This document shows positions 9,838-20,626 of a stretch of 64,000 bases of DNA, piece by piece. The number at the start of each line of letters is the position of its first letter. Position 1 is the stretch's first letter. The stretch is taken from NCBI RefSeq assembly GCF_000787575.1, contig NW_012236507.1, positions 130,253 through 194,252 of the forward strand, given 5' to 3'. This DNA is from Acytostelium subglobosum LB1 (taxonomy: Eukaryota > Evosea > Eumycetozoa > Acytosteliales > Acytosteliaceae). The position numbers and the translations under genes are program-made. The notes beneath the pieces were generated by a model. It did not search any database. It saw only the letters and a list, made by a program, of their open reading frames with translations, and was not told the origin of the DNA.

Positions 9838-12800
9838 TTAGGACAGATGGAACGAGGACTGTCCCTCCTTCATGGCGTACAGCAACTTGGATTTCATAAT
9901 GTCCCTGGACGAGTAGTCTGGCAGTTTGATGTAGTTGGTGCATGACATGACACTGAGCAGTGAGTCGTCGGCGGCTGCCAGTGTGTTCAGATGCTTCTTG
10001 ACAATGGTAAGACGCGGGTTCAAGCCCTTGAAGCCTTGGATGGGGAGGTGCGGACTGCCCGTGATGAACAGCAGGAACTGCTTGCGCTCCTCGGTCGAGA
10101 ACTCTGACATGATCTTGAAGAAGTTCTGAACAGCGATGCTCGAGTTAGTGTAGCCGTGGTCGCATTTGGTGCTCTCCATCAGCGCGTCCACGGTCCAGTC
10201 GCTGTCACTGCCGGTCAGCGCGCCACACAACAGTGACTCTACCTCGGCCACTGAGAATGGGAACAGACTGGTGATGGGGAAGATCTGGTTGAAGCCCTCC
10301 TTGAACGCATCCACCTGCTGGATCACTCCACTATATAAAAAGTTCATCACAATTAAGTTGAGATACTCTTCCAGGTTAAATATATTCACTGATATGTTTG
10401 ATCCATTATCCTATTATGATTGATCGATTGAGTGGTTAGTATTTGGTTGATTGATTGATTGAATGATTGATGTCAATAACATACTTTGAGCTCCCATTGT
10501 GGATGACCTGGAAGTACAAAGTCTAGACAAAGGTCATCAACCTTGGCACCGTCGATCCTGAGTGCGGCTATATCTGTTTGCTTCTGCTGATCGTCTATAC
10601 TCTTGGAAGACTTGATCGCTTTGATCTTGAGAACAAGGGCATAGAGGTTGTTCAATGATGACGCCATGGATGGAGCGATCACCGCCAGATCGCCAAACTC
10701 CAAGTCCTTGTTGGCCATATACTTGTAGAAGGGCTTGGAGAAGGGGAGGTCCACCAGCCTCTGGTCGTAGAAGGCCTTGGCAACAAAGGTGCCCAGGAAC
10801 TTGAAGTAGTCCAACGTCTTCTTTGGCAGGGTACCTGGTCGCACAGGCTTGGGGAAGAGACCACCGGCGTTGAACACGTACGGTGATGCGTCGGTGGAGG
10901 CTGCGTTCGACTCTGTGTCGGAGTACCACAGGTTGAGGTCCTTTCGTCGAACCTCTCGCGAGACCAACGTAAAGAACTCCAGTGTTGGACCCAGACCAGT
11001 GCCGACCTCGCCAAAGTACTCGACCTCCAAGATCGACTTTGTCTTGCCGTACAGCTCCATCACCTTGATCGCCGAGTCCAGGATGCGGTTGCGATAGATC
11101 CTGACCTTCTGGCGAGGTATCCTACCAACTCTGACCTCTCCTGGATTGTTGTTGCCATTGCGAGAACTCTCGCTTGTCTGACGGATGAGGTCCTGGCGCT
11201 GCTGCAACGTGGAGAGTGCACGGGCAATGCCAAAGGATGTGGAATAGAAGAACAATCGCTTGCACTCGAATGGGAACAGGAAGGGGCAATAGGTAAGCAA
11301 CTGTTTGCACCAGTCGGGCAGGGCGCCGCCACACAGGGCCAGCGGGTCTTGCAGCTGTCTCATGACCTTTGCCGTGAGCTTCTGCGAGATGAACTCTGTC
11401 TGGCCGACATGAGTCCTGTCTGCTCCATAGATCGCTTGGTAGCTCGAGTCCATGTTCAGCTTGTACAATATCCTCAGCAATGAGATGATCTCGTAAGTCG
11501 TATCATTTGAAGACAATGGGAATGAGTGTCCATCCTCCAGGAATCCAATGATGTTCTCATCGCCCAATCCTTTGACTATGGTTGTGGTGCAAGGTGGTTA
11601 GTCCATCATTGTTCAGGCCACAAGAGGATGACAACAATGATTATACATACTTGATGGCTTGGTTGTTGTTGTTGCCGATTGAGAGTTTGGTTGGTCCATT
11701 TCGGATGCAGTCAGGTATCTATACTTCAACGTGTGCGTGCCTTCCCACAATCGACTTGTTGGAACACTTCCTTCGTTCGATTGGTCAATTCCATAGTAGT
11801 TGTTTGCATTATTATTGTTGTTGTTGTTGTTGATGTTTGATACTAATGGTGATACGTTTGACTTGGCTATCTTCTGGACAGCCTGGAAGATGGTAAAGGT
11901 GGGAAGCAAACGTTGGCCATCCACGAATATGGCCAACTTCTGTTTGTTTGATGGTGCCTGTTGTTGCTGTTGTGAGGGTGGAGTGTGTGGCTGTGGAGGC
12001 GTGGTGTTGGTGGGCGACGACGACAATGGTTGCGTGGCCGACGTCGATGTCGCCAGAGATGATGATGAGGATGCCGATGTTGATGTCTGTGGTGGGATGG
12101 TGCCTGAGGAGGACAGGGAGTCACTGATCTTTACATCGTGCACTGGCTCTGTCTCGCCCTCTGCCTGGTCCTCCTGATTCTGAAGCAACTCATCGTCTTC
12201 ATAGTCATCGTGGTACTCCTCCTCGTCGTCCTCTGTGTCTGTCTTTGTCTCCTTTCCGCTGCCAGACTTGGAGTCCTTCATCTCGGATGCGCTGTCTGAG
12301 TGTGCAGCAGTTGGTGACGTGGCCACATCCTTGTTGATCACTCTTGACAACAAGAACTCCTCAATCGCAGTGATAGTGGCCAGTGGCTCGATGAGTACGA
12401 CGTTGGCGGCGTAGTCGCGCAGTGACTCGTCGCCTCCCTCTCTGGAGAGCTTGAGCTTAAATGGCTGTGCAAGATACTTGAGACCTGTGCTCGTACCGCC
12501 GACGTCGTTGATGTTGATGGCGAACCTCTCGACCTTGGTAAGTGCGTCGTGCAGCTTGTTGACCAGCAGCGACAAGAGGAGCAGGGAGTTGCCTGACTGC
12601 TGCTTGATCGATGTGGATGACACCATGGCTGAGCGCTCGTCCAGCTTGATTGGGACCAAGAAGACCTTGCAGAAACACTCCACGTGCTTCCTGACGTCGC
12701 CTCTTGTCAAGTACGAGAGGATGCTGGACACCAGTCCGCTGTGCAAGAACTCAAACGCAGACACACCCTCCTTGGTTGTGATGCACTTGCTGATCTCTTG

Positions 12801-15584
12801 CAACACCTCGATGCCAGCTTCGTTGTAGCAGCCATTCAATCTATCGCTGAGGTTCTTGAGTGTCTTCAATTCGTCAGTCGAGAGACTGTCGGTGGCACTG
12901 GTCGACTCTTTGGAGAAGTACTTGGTCTTGAAGCGACGTGCCTCCCTGCACACTGTAGACTTCATGTCATCGGTAGCAGTCTGTTGTGTGGGTGATGTTG
13001 GCGACGCGGTGGTGGTCGTCGACGAAGTTGGTGTTGATGGAGGGATCTGCATTGGCGAGCCAACAAAGAACGAGTTGGCAAATGGTGAACTAGCCAAGGG
13101 TGGAGGAATGCCAGCGCGCTGTGGGGTGCCTGGAATCGAAATTGGCGCACTGCCATGCGACTTGGTGGGCGAGGGAGTGGGCGAGGGCGATGTGGACGAA
13201 GACGATGCAGCGTCGTTGATGATGGGCTCCAGCTTGGAGAGACGATCAATCTCATAGATGACTCCCTCTCGCTTGAAATAGAGTGTGAATATCTCTGGCA
13301 GCTTGTCGAGCATCATCTCTGAGATCTTAAGGGCGTTGGACACGATGGTCATGTCACGTGAGCCGAGCAGGCCGGCCAGGAACGAGCTGAAGGCAAAGTT
13401 CTTCAGCAGCTCGGTGAGCATCGCCGGCGTCGAGAAGTAGAGCATCTTGCAGATGCAGCCCAAACACTTGTAGCGGACCACTGGATTCACAGTGGAGGTG
13501 AACATCTCGACTAGCACGCCAAACAGGCCCTGGCCCATCGCCAGCAGCAGGTCTGGATGTGCCTTGAACATCTCGATGCGCGGGTCGTCCTTCTCGCTCG
13601 TCTCCTTCTTGCGGCGGGACACTGATCGCTGATTGGGCAACAGAGCACTGAACTCTGCGGGCAGGGGTGGCAGCAGCTCGTTGATCAATGAGAGGATCTC
13701 GTAGCACTGCTGGCTCGAGCGGTTGAACGCGCTGGGATCCGAGTCGTTGGGTTGCAGGATCGCCTGTATAATCGATGAGATGCCCTCTTGCAAGAGAGTG
13801 AGCGTCAGGGGTGGGCAGCCATGACACAGACTCGACATGATCCTGATCACCTGTGTGTAGGTGGTGGGGCTGAGTGAGATCGAGCTATTGTTCATTCCAG
13901 ACAGAATCCTAACCAGATTGGTTACCAATCCATCGCTGGTGATCGCCTGTAGCTTTGTATCCGAGTCATAGAAGCTGTCCACGAGCCTTGAAAAACATAA
14001 GCAAGCAAGTTCAACAACTAGAGTGATGTGTTTGTGTTAGAGAGACGCAATGACAGGCAGGAAGGGAGACTGAGGACATACCTTTTGAATCAGAGTATGT
14101 GAGGAGGTTGGTTAGGATGGGGACGCTGTCTTTGACCAACTCGAAACAATCTTGTGGCACTTGTCGACATATGTTGGCTGCGGTAGACACGGCCATTCGC
14201 TGGACGCCTGTTGAGAAGAAGTCGAGGTAGGAGAGCACGGCCATGAGACCACCTGCACGCAGGACTGCTGTGGGCTGCTCGATTGATATCTTCTCCAGTG
14301 TCTGCAGCGATTGCTCGGCCAGGTCGATGTACTCGATCGAGAGCAGTTTGGCGCATAAAACGCCAACAGCTCCGTGGTTGACGACGGCTGACACGGAGCC
14401 GGGAAGCGCTTCGATCATGTTGGACAGCGCTCGACAGGCCATCAGCATCATGTCTGGGTTGTGCTCGGCACCGAGCATGTTGACGAGTGCGGGTGCGAAT
14501 AGATCGGAAGGGAAGCCTGCCATCGTCTCCTCGGTGGCAATGGCCAGCAGCTCGCTCAGCTCGATGAGAGACTCCATCTGGATCGACTCGTCCTCTGAGT
14601 TCATTCCTTGCAGGATCTGCTTGAGTCGCGCACGTCCCTCTATCAGTGTGTTGAGGAGGCCGTCGCGGGATCCACCTCTGAAGCCGCCCTGTGAGTGGGC
14701 CAGCTCATCCAGGAGCGCACCGGTCAGGCCCCGCATGAGGCCGTGCAAGGTGGAGCTCCCGGGAGAGGCGGCATTGTTGTTGTTATTGTTGTTGTTGTTG
14801 TCGGAGCTCGTGCTGGTCGTCGATGTTGCCGTTGCTGTCGTCGTTGTGGATGGCGGTGTTGTGGTGGAAGTTGTGGATGTCGAAGCGTTCTGATCGTCGT
14901 CCGACATGTCGGTGTTGCTGCTGCTGTTGATGCTGCTCTTCTTGGAAGTCATTCTTTTCTTTACAGGTTGTTGAGGAAGAGCTGGCTGTTTCTTCTTTCT
15001 CTTGTTATCTGTTGCTGATGCTGCTGTTGTTGTGGTTGTTGATGTAGTTGATGTTGCTGGTGCTGGCGCAGTTGAAGTTGTTGTTGTAGTTGTTGTAGTT
15101 GTAGTTCTACCCTTCTTCTGTCTGTTATTCATTGATTGATTGATTGAATGTTAGAGGACAAGTTGATGGACGGGCAAGGATGTAGACGGATGACTTACTT
15201 TTGCTTCTTGGTTGGGGGAGGAGTGTTCTCGATTATTGGTGTTATTACTTGTGGTGCTGATGCTGCTGCAAGTGAGGAGGTGCTGCTTCTTGTTCTTCTG
15301 ATGCTGCCGCCGCTGCTGGTGGATGAAGTTGATGTTGTTGAAGTTGTTGATGTAGTTGATGATGATAACGTTGATAAGACCGGTGTTGTTCTGCTGGGTT
15401 CAGCTGCGGCTGCGAGTGCTGCAGCGGTCTGGGAACGAGTCCTGATTATAGAAGAGAATAGTGATTGTGGTGATGCTGGTACTGGTGCTGGTGAAGCTGG
15501 TGCTGTAAGGCTACTGCTGTCGGCAGAGACGGATAAGGAAGAGCTACTCTTTCGTTTTTTGTTAGGCTGTTTGTCCATGCACAA
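9838..15584 (-). CDS. HECT-type E3 ubiquitin ligase, TRIP12/UFD4/UPL3 class
   Basis: Five exons (15584-15199, 15121-14082, 14017-11651, 11575-10485, 10410-9838) join in frame to about 1,818 aa. The splice at 14018/14081 is fixed by recreating VVELACLCFSRLVDSF, the armadillo segment conserved in TRIP12. Order: Ser/Ala- and Thr-rich N-terminus (~1-220); armadillo repeats (LMRGLTGALLDELAHSQGG onward) reaching into exon 3; a long disordered middle with Pro/Ser, acidic (DTEDDEEEYHDDYEDDE) and poly-Asn tracts; and the HECT domain in exons 4-5 (FEVEYFGEVGTGLGPTLEF-type N-lobe start; GGLFPKP). The catalytic cysteine sits in SVMSCTNYIKLPDYS, about 33 residues before the end (near 1785). This class ubiquitinates N-terminal ubiquitin-fusion and other substrates for proteasomal decay. 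All key HECT features look intact. ATG 15578 is an alternative start six bases inside. Confidence 0.93.
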
Positions 15585-16462
15585 CAGTGGCTACTGCTCA
15601 CGACACAGGCTAATGGTAAGGACACTCAACACAACTTGGAACTGCTTCTTTGTTGTATAGTGTGTCGTCTCCCACTGTGTTTAAACAACATAAAGAAACA
15701 GATATATAGTTATTGAGTAGTTGTAGTAGATGTTGTTGTTGTTGATATAGAGGTGTTTGATTGATTGATTGATTGATTGAATGATTGAATGAATGATTGA
15801 ACTATAACATCAAATCAAACAAACTAAATATACAAGTCAAGTTGAATGACTGACTAAACTATTGTTGTGTTCTTGAAGATAGAGAGAGTAGAGGAGGAAT
15901 GTAGAGTATTGTTGATGTTGATGTTGTTGTTGATGTTGATGTTGGTGAAGTGAGTGAGCTCACGGATGTATATATATGTGTGTGTCGTTATATGTTATGT
16001 GTGTGTTCGTGATTGAATGAATGTATATGAGTATGTGTATGTGTGTGTGTATGAATGAATGAAAGAGAGGAAGTGTGAATAAGCCTGTTGTTGTTGTTGT
16101 TACTCAATCAATTGATTGCGTGTGTTCAACCAATATTTAATTAATTATTAATAATAAATAATTTCAATCTGATGGGACAGACAGTCTGTCAATCATTCTT
16201 TGTGAGCTTGCAAGCATTGATAAATGCTGTTGTTTGTTGGGTTGGACGACGGAGAGTATTATTCATCCCATCACAGTGACCCATATTCCAGGTCATCCCC
16301 ACGCACACAAGCGGAAGTAGCAAGCACACTAACTAGGTGGGGCACGTCTTGTTTCCATTTGTGTCAATTTCCACAAGGAAGGACACTTCACATCGTCGAA
16401 GTGACTTTGGGACCCAAGGTGCGGTGCAGACGCGTTGGTCAATGTTGATAGAGAAGAGCCCT
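15585..16462. other. spacer upstream of the HECT gene
   Basis: About 880 bp without a supported gene, containing the HECT promoter and the 3' flank of the G-patch gene. It holds TTGA tetranucleotide repeats (15760-15800), GTTGTTGAT-type repeats (15910-15950), a TG/TATG-rich microsatellite zone (15965-16060) and an AT-rich block (16130-16165). A 74-codon frame at 16224-16448 on the plus strand has no domain and looks spurious. Confidence 0.5.
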
Positions 16463-17230
16463 CTACTTGAATTCTTGAAGGAGATGTTGTTGACGTTGTT
16501 TTTGTCGTTGTTGTCGTTGTTGTCTAAGCTTGGCAGAGATGATTGGGGATATTGCGGCTTGACTAATGCGTCCAGCTCTCTTTGATCGTAGGATGTCCGA
16601 GAGTGTATGTGAGACCTTGGCCTTGGCAGTCGGATTGCCTACACCCTTATAATCGTTCTTTAGTCTGGTGGGAATGGGATCGAGTGCACCTTGATTCTCA
16701 ACTCCTAGACCTTGTTCTTCCTCCCAGCCAAACTGATCCTTCATCATTCTATAACCCGGATTGTCCATTGGTATATGATAGTATTTCTTTGGAGTTATCG
16801 TGCTGGCTGACAACAAATGAACAGTAGATGATAGATGTTGCATTCTACATTGCATTGGTATTGATACATTGCATGAATCACATTCAAACATCTCTTGCAA
16901 TTCTTCTTCGACTTCTTGATGTTGCTCCTCCTGAGGAGGTTGATGATGTTGTTGTTGTTGCTGTTGTTGACGAGCCTCTAGCGATTCAATACGATTCTTC
17001 ACAAGCAATGAATGAGGTACTTGTTGCTTGCTGTTTGCAACATGGTCTCGGTAGAATGATGATGTATCTTGGCCTATCTTCTTCTGTTGCTGTTGCTGTT
17101 GCTGTTGTATTTGGCTGTTGTCATCTATATCATTTTGATACTGATCCTCTATGTCATATCCACCAAATACAAATCTCTTGTTGTTATTGTTATTGCAGTT
17201 ATTATTACTTGTTGTTGTATTTGAGCTCAT
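16463..17230 (-). CDS. G-patch protein resembling GPANK1 C-terminal half
   Basis: Single-exon gene, 255 aa. The N-terminus is Asn/Gln-rich (poly-N, two poly-Q tracts). A Cys pair with later Cys/His (FECDSCNVSIPMQCRMQHLS...VH) forms a likely zinc-finger-like module near 118-145. Then comes a diverged G-patch: NPGYRMMKDQFGWEEEQGLG followed by LDPIPTRLKNDYKGVG, the arrangement seen in vertebrate GPANK1 and fungal relatives, where G-patch motifs usually contact DEAH-box RNA helicases. The C-terminus is basic with heptad-like RQQRQKQRQQ. Probable nuclear RNA-related role, inferred from the G-patch only. The ankyrin repeats of vertebrate GPANK1 are absent. Confidence 0.75.
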   Translation of the reverse strand: MSSNTTTSNNNCNNNNNKRFVFGGYDIEDQYQNDIDDNSQIQQQQQQQQKKIGQDTSSFYRDHVANSKQQVPHSLLVKNRIESLEARQQQQQQQHHQPPQEEQHQEVEEELQEMFECDSCNVSIPMQCRMQHLSSTVHLLSASTITPKKYYHIPMDNPGYRMMKDQFGWEEEQGLGVENQGALDPIPTRLKNDYKGVGNPTAKAKVSHTLSDILRSKRAGRISQAAISPIISAKLRQQRQQRQKQRQQHLLQEFK

Positions 17231-17295
17231 TGATTGAATGAAGAATATTCACTAAACCTTCCCACTTCATTTCTAGATATTATAATTTATTAATA

Positions 17296-17749
17296 TTAAT
17301 AAGTAGGAATGTTTTTTAAACTTCTTATTTTCTCTTGCTTTTTATGAAGATCTTTGATTCTTTGGTTGATATAGATGATCTTGTTCTCTACCTCCTCCTT
17401 GAGTTCCTTGTAGTAGGCTTGATCGGCAGGAGTATTTCCCTGGGGAATCCGGTTGAGTGATTGTCTAAGATCATCAAGCTCCTTGTTTTTTTGTTGAATT
17501 TCCTTCTCTACCAACTCTATCTCTTTGTCCAAATTTGCATTCCTTCTATCTTGATTTGTTTGTACTTGGTTTTGATTGTAATCTTGTGGAGTTTGATATC
17601 GATCAAAGAAAGGAGCAGAGTTTGGGATATTGACAAGATTGTTTTGATTATCTTTAATGAATGGATGGGTATGCAGGGGCACCAATATAATTACTGGATG
17701 CCACTGCAATCATGGCAACCAATAGGATGAACTTTGGGATAAGAATCAT
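17296..17749 (-). CDS. small secreted coiled-coil protein
   Basis: The start encodes a clear signal peptide (MILIPKFILLVAMIAVASS-like). That frame stops after ~32 codons, while the adjacent frame carries a long charged coiled coil (DKEIELVEKEIQQKNKELDD; ELKEEVENKIIYINQRIKDL) to the stop at 17296. A 43-nt intron (17694-17652, GTAATT...AAAG) joins them in frame to 136 aa. It is short for this genome but the splice sites are acceptable; a one-base frameshift is the alternative. I do not recognise a family. The mature protein would be ~115 residues, Asn/Gln-rich and then helical, perhaps an oligomerising extracellular or vesicle protein. Confidence 0.6.
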
Positions 17750-18057
17750 AGTAATATTGGTCGAATCATTCAAGTTTGTAATTTTTGTAATATTGTATAC
17801 AATATTACAACTCTGGACGGATTTGTGATAATATAAATGTTTCCGGAATAACTCGTTAATAATTGTCCATAAAAGATAGAATAAAAGAAAATGGATTATT
17901 AATAGATCAACCAATAAGGTGGGGTTGTGTGACCATAGCAAACTTACATTCCACAAAGCAATGAATATATAATTAATGTATTTGTTTATATGTTGATTGT
18001 AAGTTTATTGTGATCACCAGGGCAGGCCTGGGATAGAGCAACATAACTACCGTTTCA

Positions 18058-18124
<67 letters not shown>
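17750..18124. other. spacer with 26-bp palindrome and a silent Gln-repeat tail
   Basis: This 375-bp stretch holds a perfect 26-bp palindrome at 17785-17810, 36 bp upstream of the secreted coiled-coil gene, then AT-rich DNA. From 18124 down to 18050 lies the untranslated continuation of the CAA/CAG repeat of the next gene. Confidence 0.6.
17785..17810. repeat. 26-bp perfect palindrome
   Basis: Half-site TTGTAATATTGTA read identically on both strands, with no spacer. It sits 36-61 bp upstream of the small secreted coiled-coil gene, in promoter or 5' UTR position. It could be a dimeric-factor site or a cruciform/hairpin. Confidence 0.85.
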
Positions 18125-18126
<2 letters not shown>

Positions 18127-18136
18127 ACTGTTGCTC
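18050..18136 (-). repeat. (CAACAG)n microsatellite spanning a stop codon
   Basis: A hexanucleotide repeat, read CAA CAG on the minus strand, runs from the last codons of the 18125-19102 gene through and beyond its stop. The stop TAA (18127-18125) occupies exactly a CAA position in the repeat. After it the frame stays open for 22 more Gln codons, then L-K-R and a TAG at 18049-18047. Confidence 0.85.
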
Positions 18137-19102
18137 TCTCTTGACGTAGATGGCCTCCTCATCCACTTCGTCATCCTCGTCGCAGTTGATTGCATCTTCG
18201 ACTAGATTGGATGGCTCCCTTTTGATCGGTCTGTAGGGGCTGTCTTGAGCTCTGGGTTCCCTGTACTCCAATAGATAGTCCGAGATACGTGGACCCGTTG
18301 GCTCCTCCTGAACGCGGTAACCATCGATGTAGAGTTCGTTGGTCTTCTTGTCCCTCTGGGTCTTCGATCGATCAATGATGAGCGAATACAGGATCAAATT
18401 GACATCTACATTATTGGGGATGGGTGAGACAATGTAGTGCAACTGTTTGGACAACGTAAGCATCCGGTTGAGGTCATCGTTGTTGGCGGTACTACTCTCC
18501 AACAGTTCTTGAATCGACTTCGGTGTTAGGCACATCGGTGAGGTGGAAGTCGTGGACGTCGTGGACGAGCTCGAGGTGGACGTTGTGGAGGTGATGGGCG
18601 GGTTGATTGGTGACTCGCCTTGGGCCATTCTCCTCCTCATGTCTTCAATCGATGACCTGATCTGGGCATCCAGATTTCCAACATCGAGCATGTTGCTTAA
18701 GGCCTGGTTGACTCCAGGCGATATAGGTGAAGCCCTTATGCTATGAGCGAAATTGGTGATGTTCGCTATCGAATTGTATGAAACAAGAGTCAATATGTGT
18801 CAAATTCAGTCGACTGGTGACAATTGAGATTACTTACCGACTCTCTGGTTCTGGCGAGCAAGATTAATCTCTTTGGAGCTTTGTTGGTTCAACGAGGTCA
18901 ACTTCTTGAGTTGAGCAGTGAGCTCATCTGCAACCTTGGTGAGAGCAATCTCACTTGGGTTGGGTTGAGCATTTGGAGACTTGCCGTGCTTGTTGGACTT
19001 GGTTGGTGGTTCAACATCAGACTCCTCATCTTCAGAGTAATCTCTACGACGTTTCTTATCCAACTGGCCTAACATAGTGGCTTGTCGGTCCACAGTGTCC
19101 AT
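18125..19102 (-). CDS. unrecognised nuclear-type protein with coiled coil and acidic C-terminus
   Basis: Two exons (19102-18838, 18765-18125) join in frame to 301 aa. The N-terminal part has a basic patch and acidic stretch (KKRRRDYSEDEESDVEPPTK) typical of a nuclear signal, followed by a predicted helical segment (IALTKVADELTAQLKKLTSL). Exon 2 has a Ser/Thr linker (near 140-170) and a conserved-looking block LYIDGYRVQEEPTGPRISDY. The tail is acidic and contains two sumoylation-type motifs (IKRE, VKRE). The frame is open upstream of 19102 for ~35 codons without an ATG, so a further 5' exon is possible. The C-terminus ends in QQ just where a CAA-to-TAA-type change cuts a polyglutamine run. Family not recognised. 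Confidence 0.6.
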
Positions 19103-19708
19103 GGCCTTGGCTTGGGGTGTTTTGTGACTCTTGTGGTGACACTTCTTGCTTGACTTGGTGCATCTAAGATCGTGGTATACTAAATGCCTAGGTTGGTGGT
19201 TAAGAGAGGATTATTAAATAAATGTTATTAATATCCATGCACCATTTGTTGTTATTTAATTTTTTAAATTTGAATCTTATTTATAATAATGTTGACTATT
19301 CGTAAATAAAGTAATAATATTCAAATTTACAAAAAAATTACAAACTTGAATGATTCGACCAATAATAGTATTATTATTAATAATAAAGATATTAAGAAGT
19401 GATTAATTGAATGATAGATAATATAAATTATTTGATTAAATACTTTTTGTTGATTTTAATTGAGTATATTCTATTGATAATTGAATCTACATAAAATTGG
19501 AACTAATTATACTAGAGTGTAAATCAATTCCTATAAACTTTTTAATTTATTTTAAAAATAAAGTAAACTATCACTGGAATATTCTGATGGATAACTCCCT
19601 ACCAATTGCAAACTTACAATTCCCTTCAAATGTCTCTTTTCGCCCACTTTATTCGCACTACTCTATCATACATGTACTAAAGTAGAATACATTTAACTAG
19701 ATAACAAT
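19103..19708. promoter_or_regulatory. AT-rich divergent promoter region
   Basis: About 600 bp between two divergently transcribed genes. It is strongly AT-rich (homopolymeric A/T and TAATAATA runs 19255-19400). It may hide a short 5' exon of the minus-strand gene near 19150-19200, where CATTTAG could be an acceptor. No other feature seen. Confidence 0.4.
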
Positions 19709-20431
19709 ATGGATAATAATAAACGCATTGAATTACAACATATAACAATTTTTTTTAAAGTTGTCTCTAATCAAAGGAATTATGGAATAGGGACAGGATT
19801 AAGAATTAGCAATAGATATGTATTGTCAACCTACAAAGTTGTTTATCCAAAGGAATATGAAAGATATAGAAATAGATGGATATGTCCGGACAAGACTCCA
19901 ATATTATATTATATTGGCCTAAACTATACTATGATTAATTGGTCACCTGCAAGAATAATCAGTGAGAAAGGCAAAGAAGAATATGACCTTGCATTGTTGG
20001 AAATAGAGAATGAGTTGGTTCAAGATGTTCCGACAATAGTCATTGCAAACCAAGATGAACGCCTGACATTGAACAACATAATGATGAGTGGATACCCTCC
20101 ATCAAGAGTGTCAAATGAGTTGAGGTGCCAACTTCATACAAGTAGATCACTAGATCCTCCAATACCATTGATACAAAGAGGCTACGTATCATGCTCTACC
20201 AACGATATTCTAGAGGTTGTCTTGACAGACTTAAAAGCTCAACAAGGTCTTGCATCATACCATGAAGGTGAATTTGTAATTGACCGTCAAGGTAGATTAT
20301 GTGGAATGATCAAATATCAAACGGATGAAGATCCAAACATGTATCAATGTGTGACACAAGGCCACATTGCCACTTGGGTCAATCGAACACTTAGAAGTAT
20401 GACGCCACCTAGAGATATCCTTTGGCAATAA
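19709..20431 (+). CDS. trypsin/S1-fold protein lacking the catalytic His (probable pseudo-protease)
   Basis: Intronless, 240 aa, no signal peptide. The pattern follows the chymotrypsin-fold serine protease family (HtrA/plant-like subgroup): GIGTGLRISNRYVLSTYKVV aligns with the GSGfvi...vLTAAHvv strand; YDLALLEIE matches the Asp-bearing DiALLki block; and EGEFVIDRQGRLCGMI matches the C-terminal barrel after the catalytic Ser. In place of the His of TAAH there is Lys (STYK). The GxSGG nucleophile loop reads QQGLASYHEG, not canonical. So the fold looks kept and catalysis probably lost; a binding role is inferred. Codon use is more AT-rich than neighbouring genes. Assignment rests on pattern recognition only. 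Confidence 0.55.
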   Translation: MDNNKRIELQHITIFFKVVSNQRNYGIGTGLRISNRYVLSTYKVVYPKEYERYRNRWICPDKTPILYYIGLNYTMINWSPARIISEKGKEEYDLALLEIENELVQDVPTIVIANQDERLTLNNIMMSGYPPSRVSNELRCQLHTSRSLDPPIPLIQRGYVSCSTNDILEVVLTDLKAQQGLASYHEGEFVIDRQGRLCGMIKYQTDEDPNMYQCVTQGHIATWVNRTLRSMTPPRDILWQ

Positions 20432-20626
20432 CTTCTCGACACTCGACAACATCGCAGCACCTAGTTACTGGTGATGGTTTATTGGAAGTGATTGATTGCT
20501 AATACTTTACAGTCTTGTGCCATAGTTACCTGTGATGTGATGGACGAGATGGAGGGATGTTGCATTAGTATCGTTGCCAAACAAATAAACAAGCAGACAG
20601 GCCTCTCGCCGGCCCGCCCGCCCGCC

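Noticed and set aside
14243-15018. Long plus-strand frames opposite the HECT gene N-terminus
   Set aside because: Antisense shadows of Ser/Thr-rich low-complexity coding; the minus strand carries conserved armadillo sequence.
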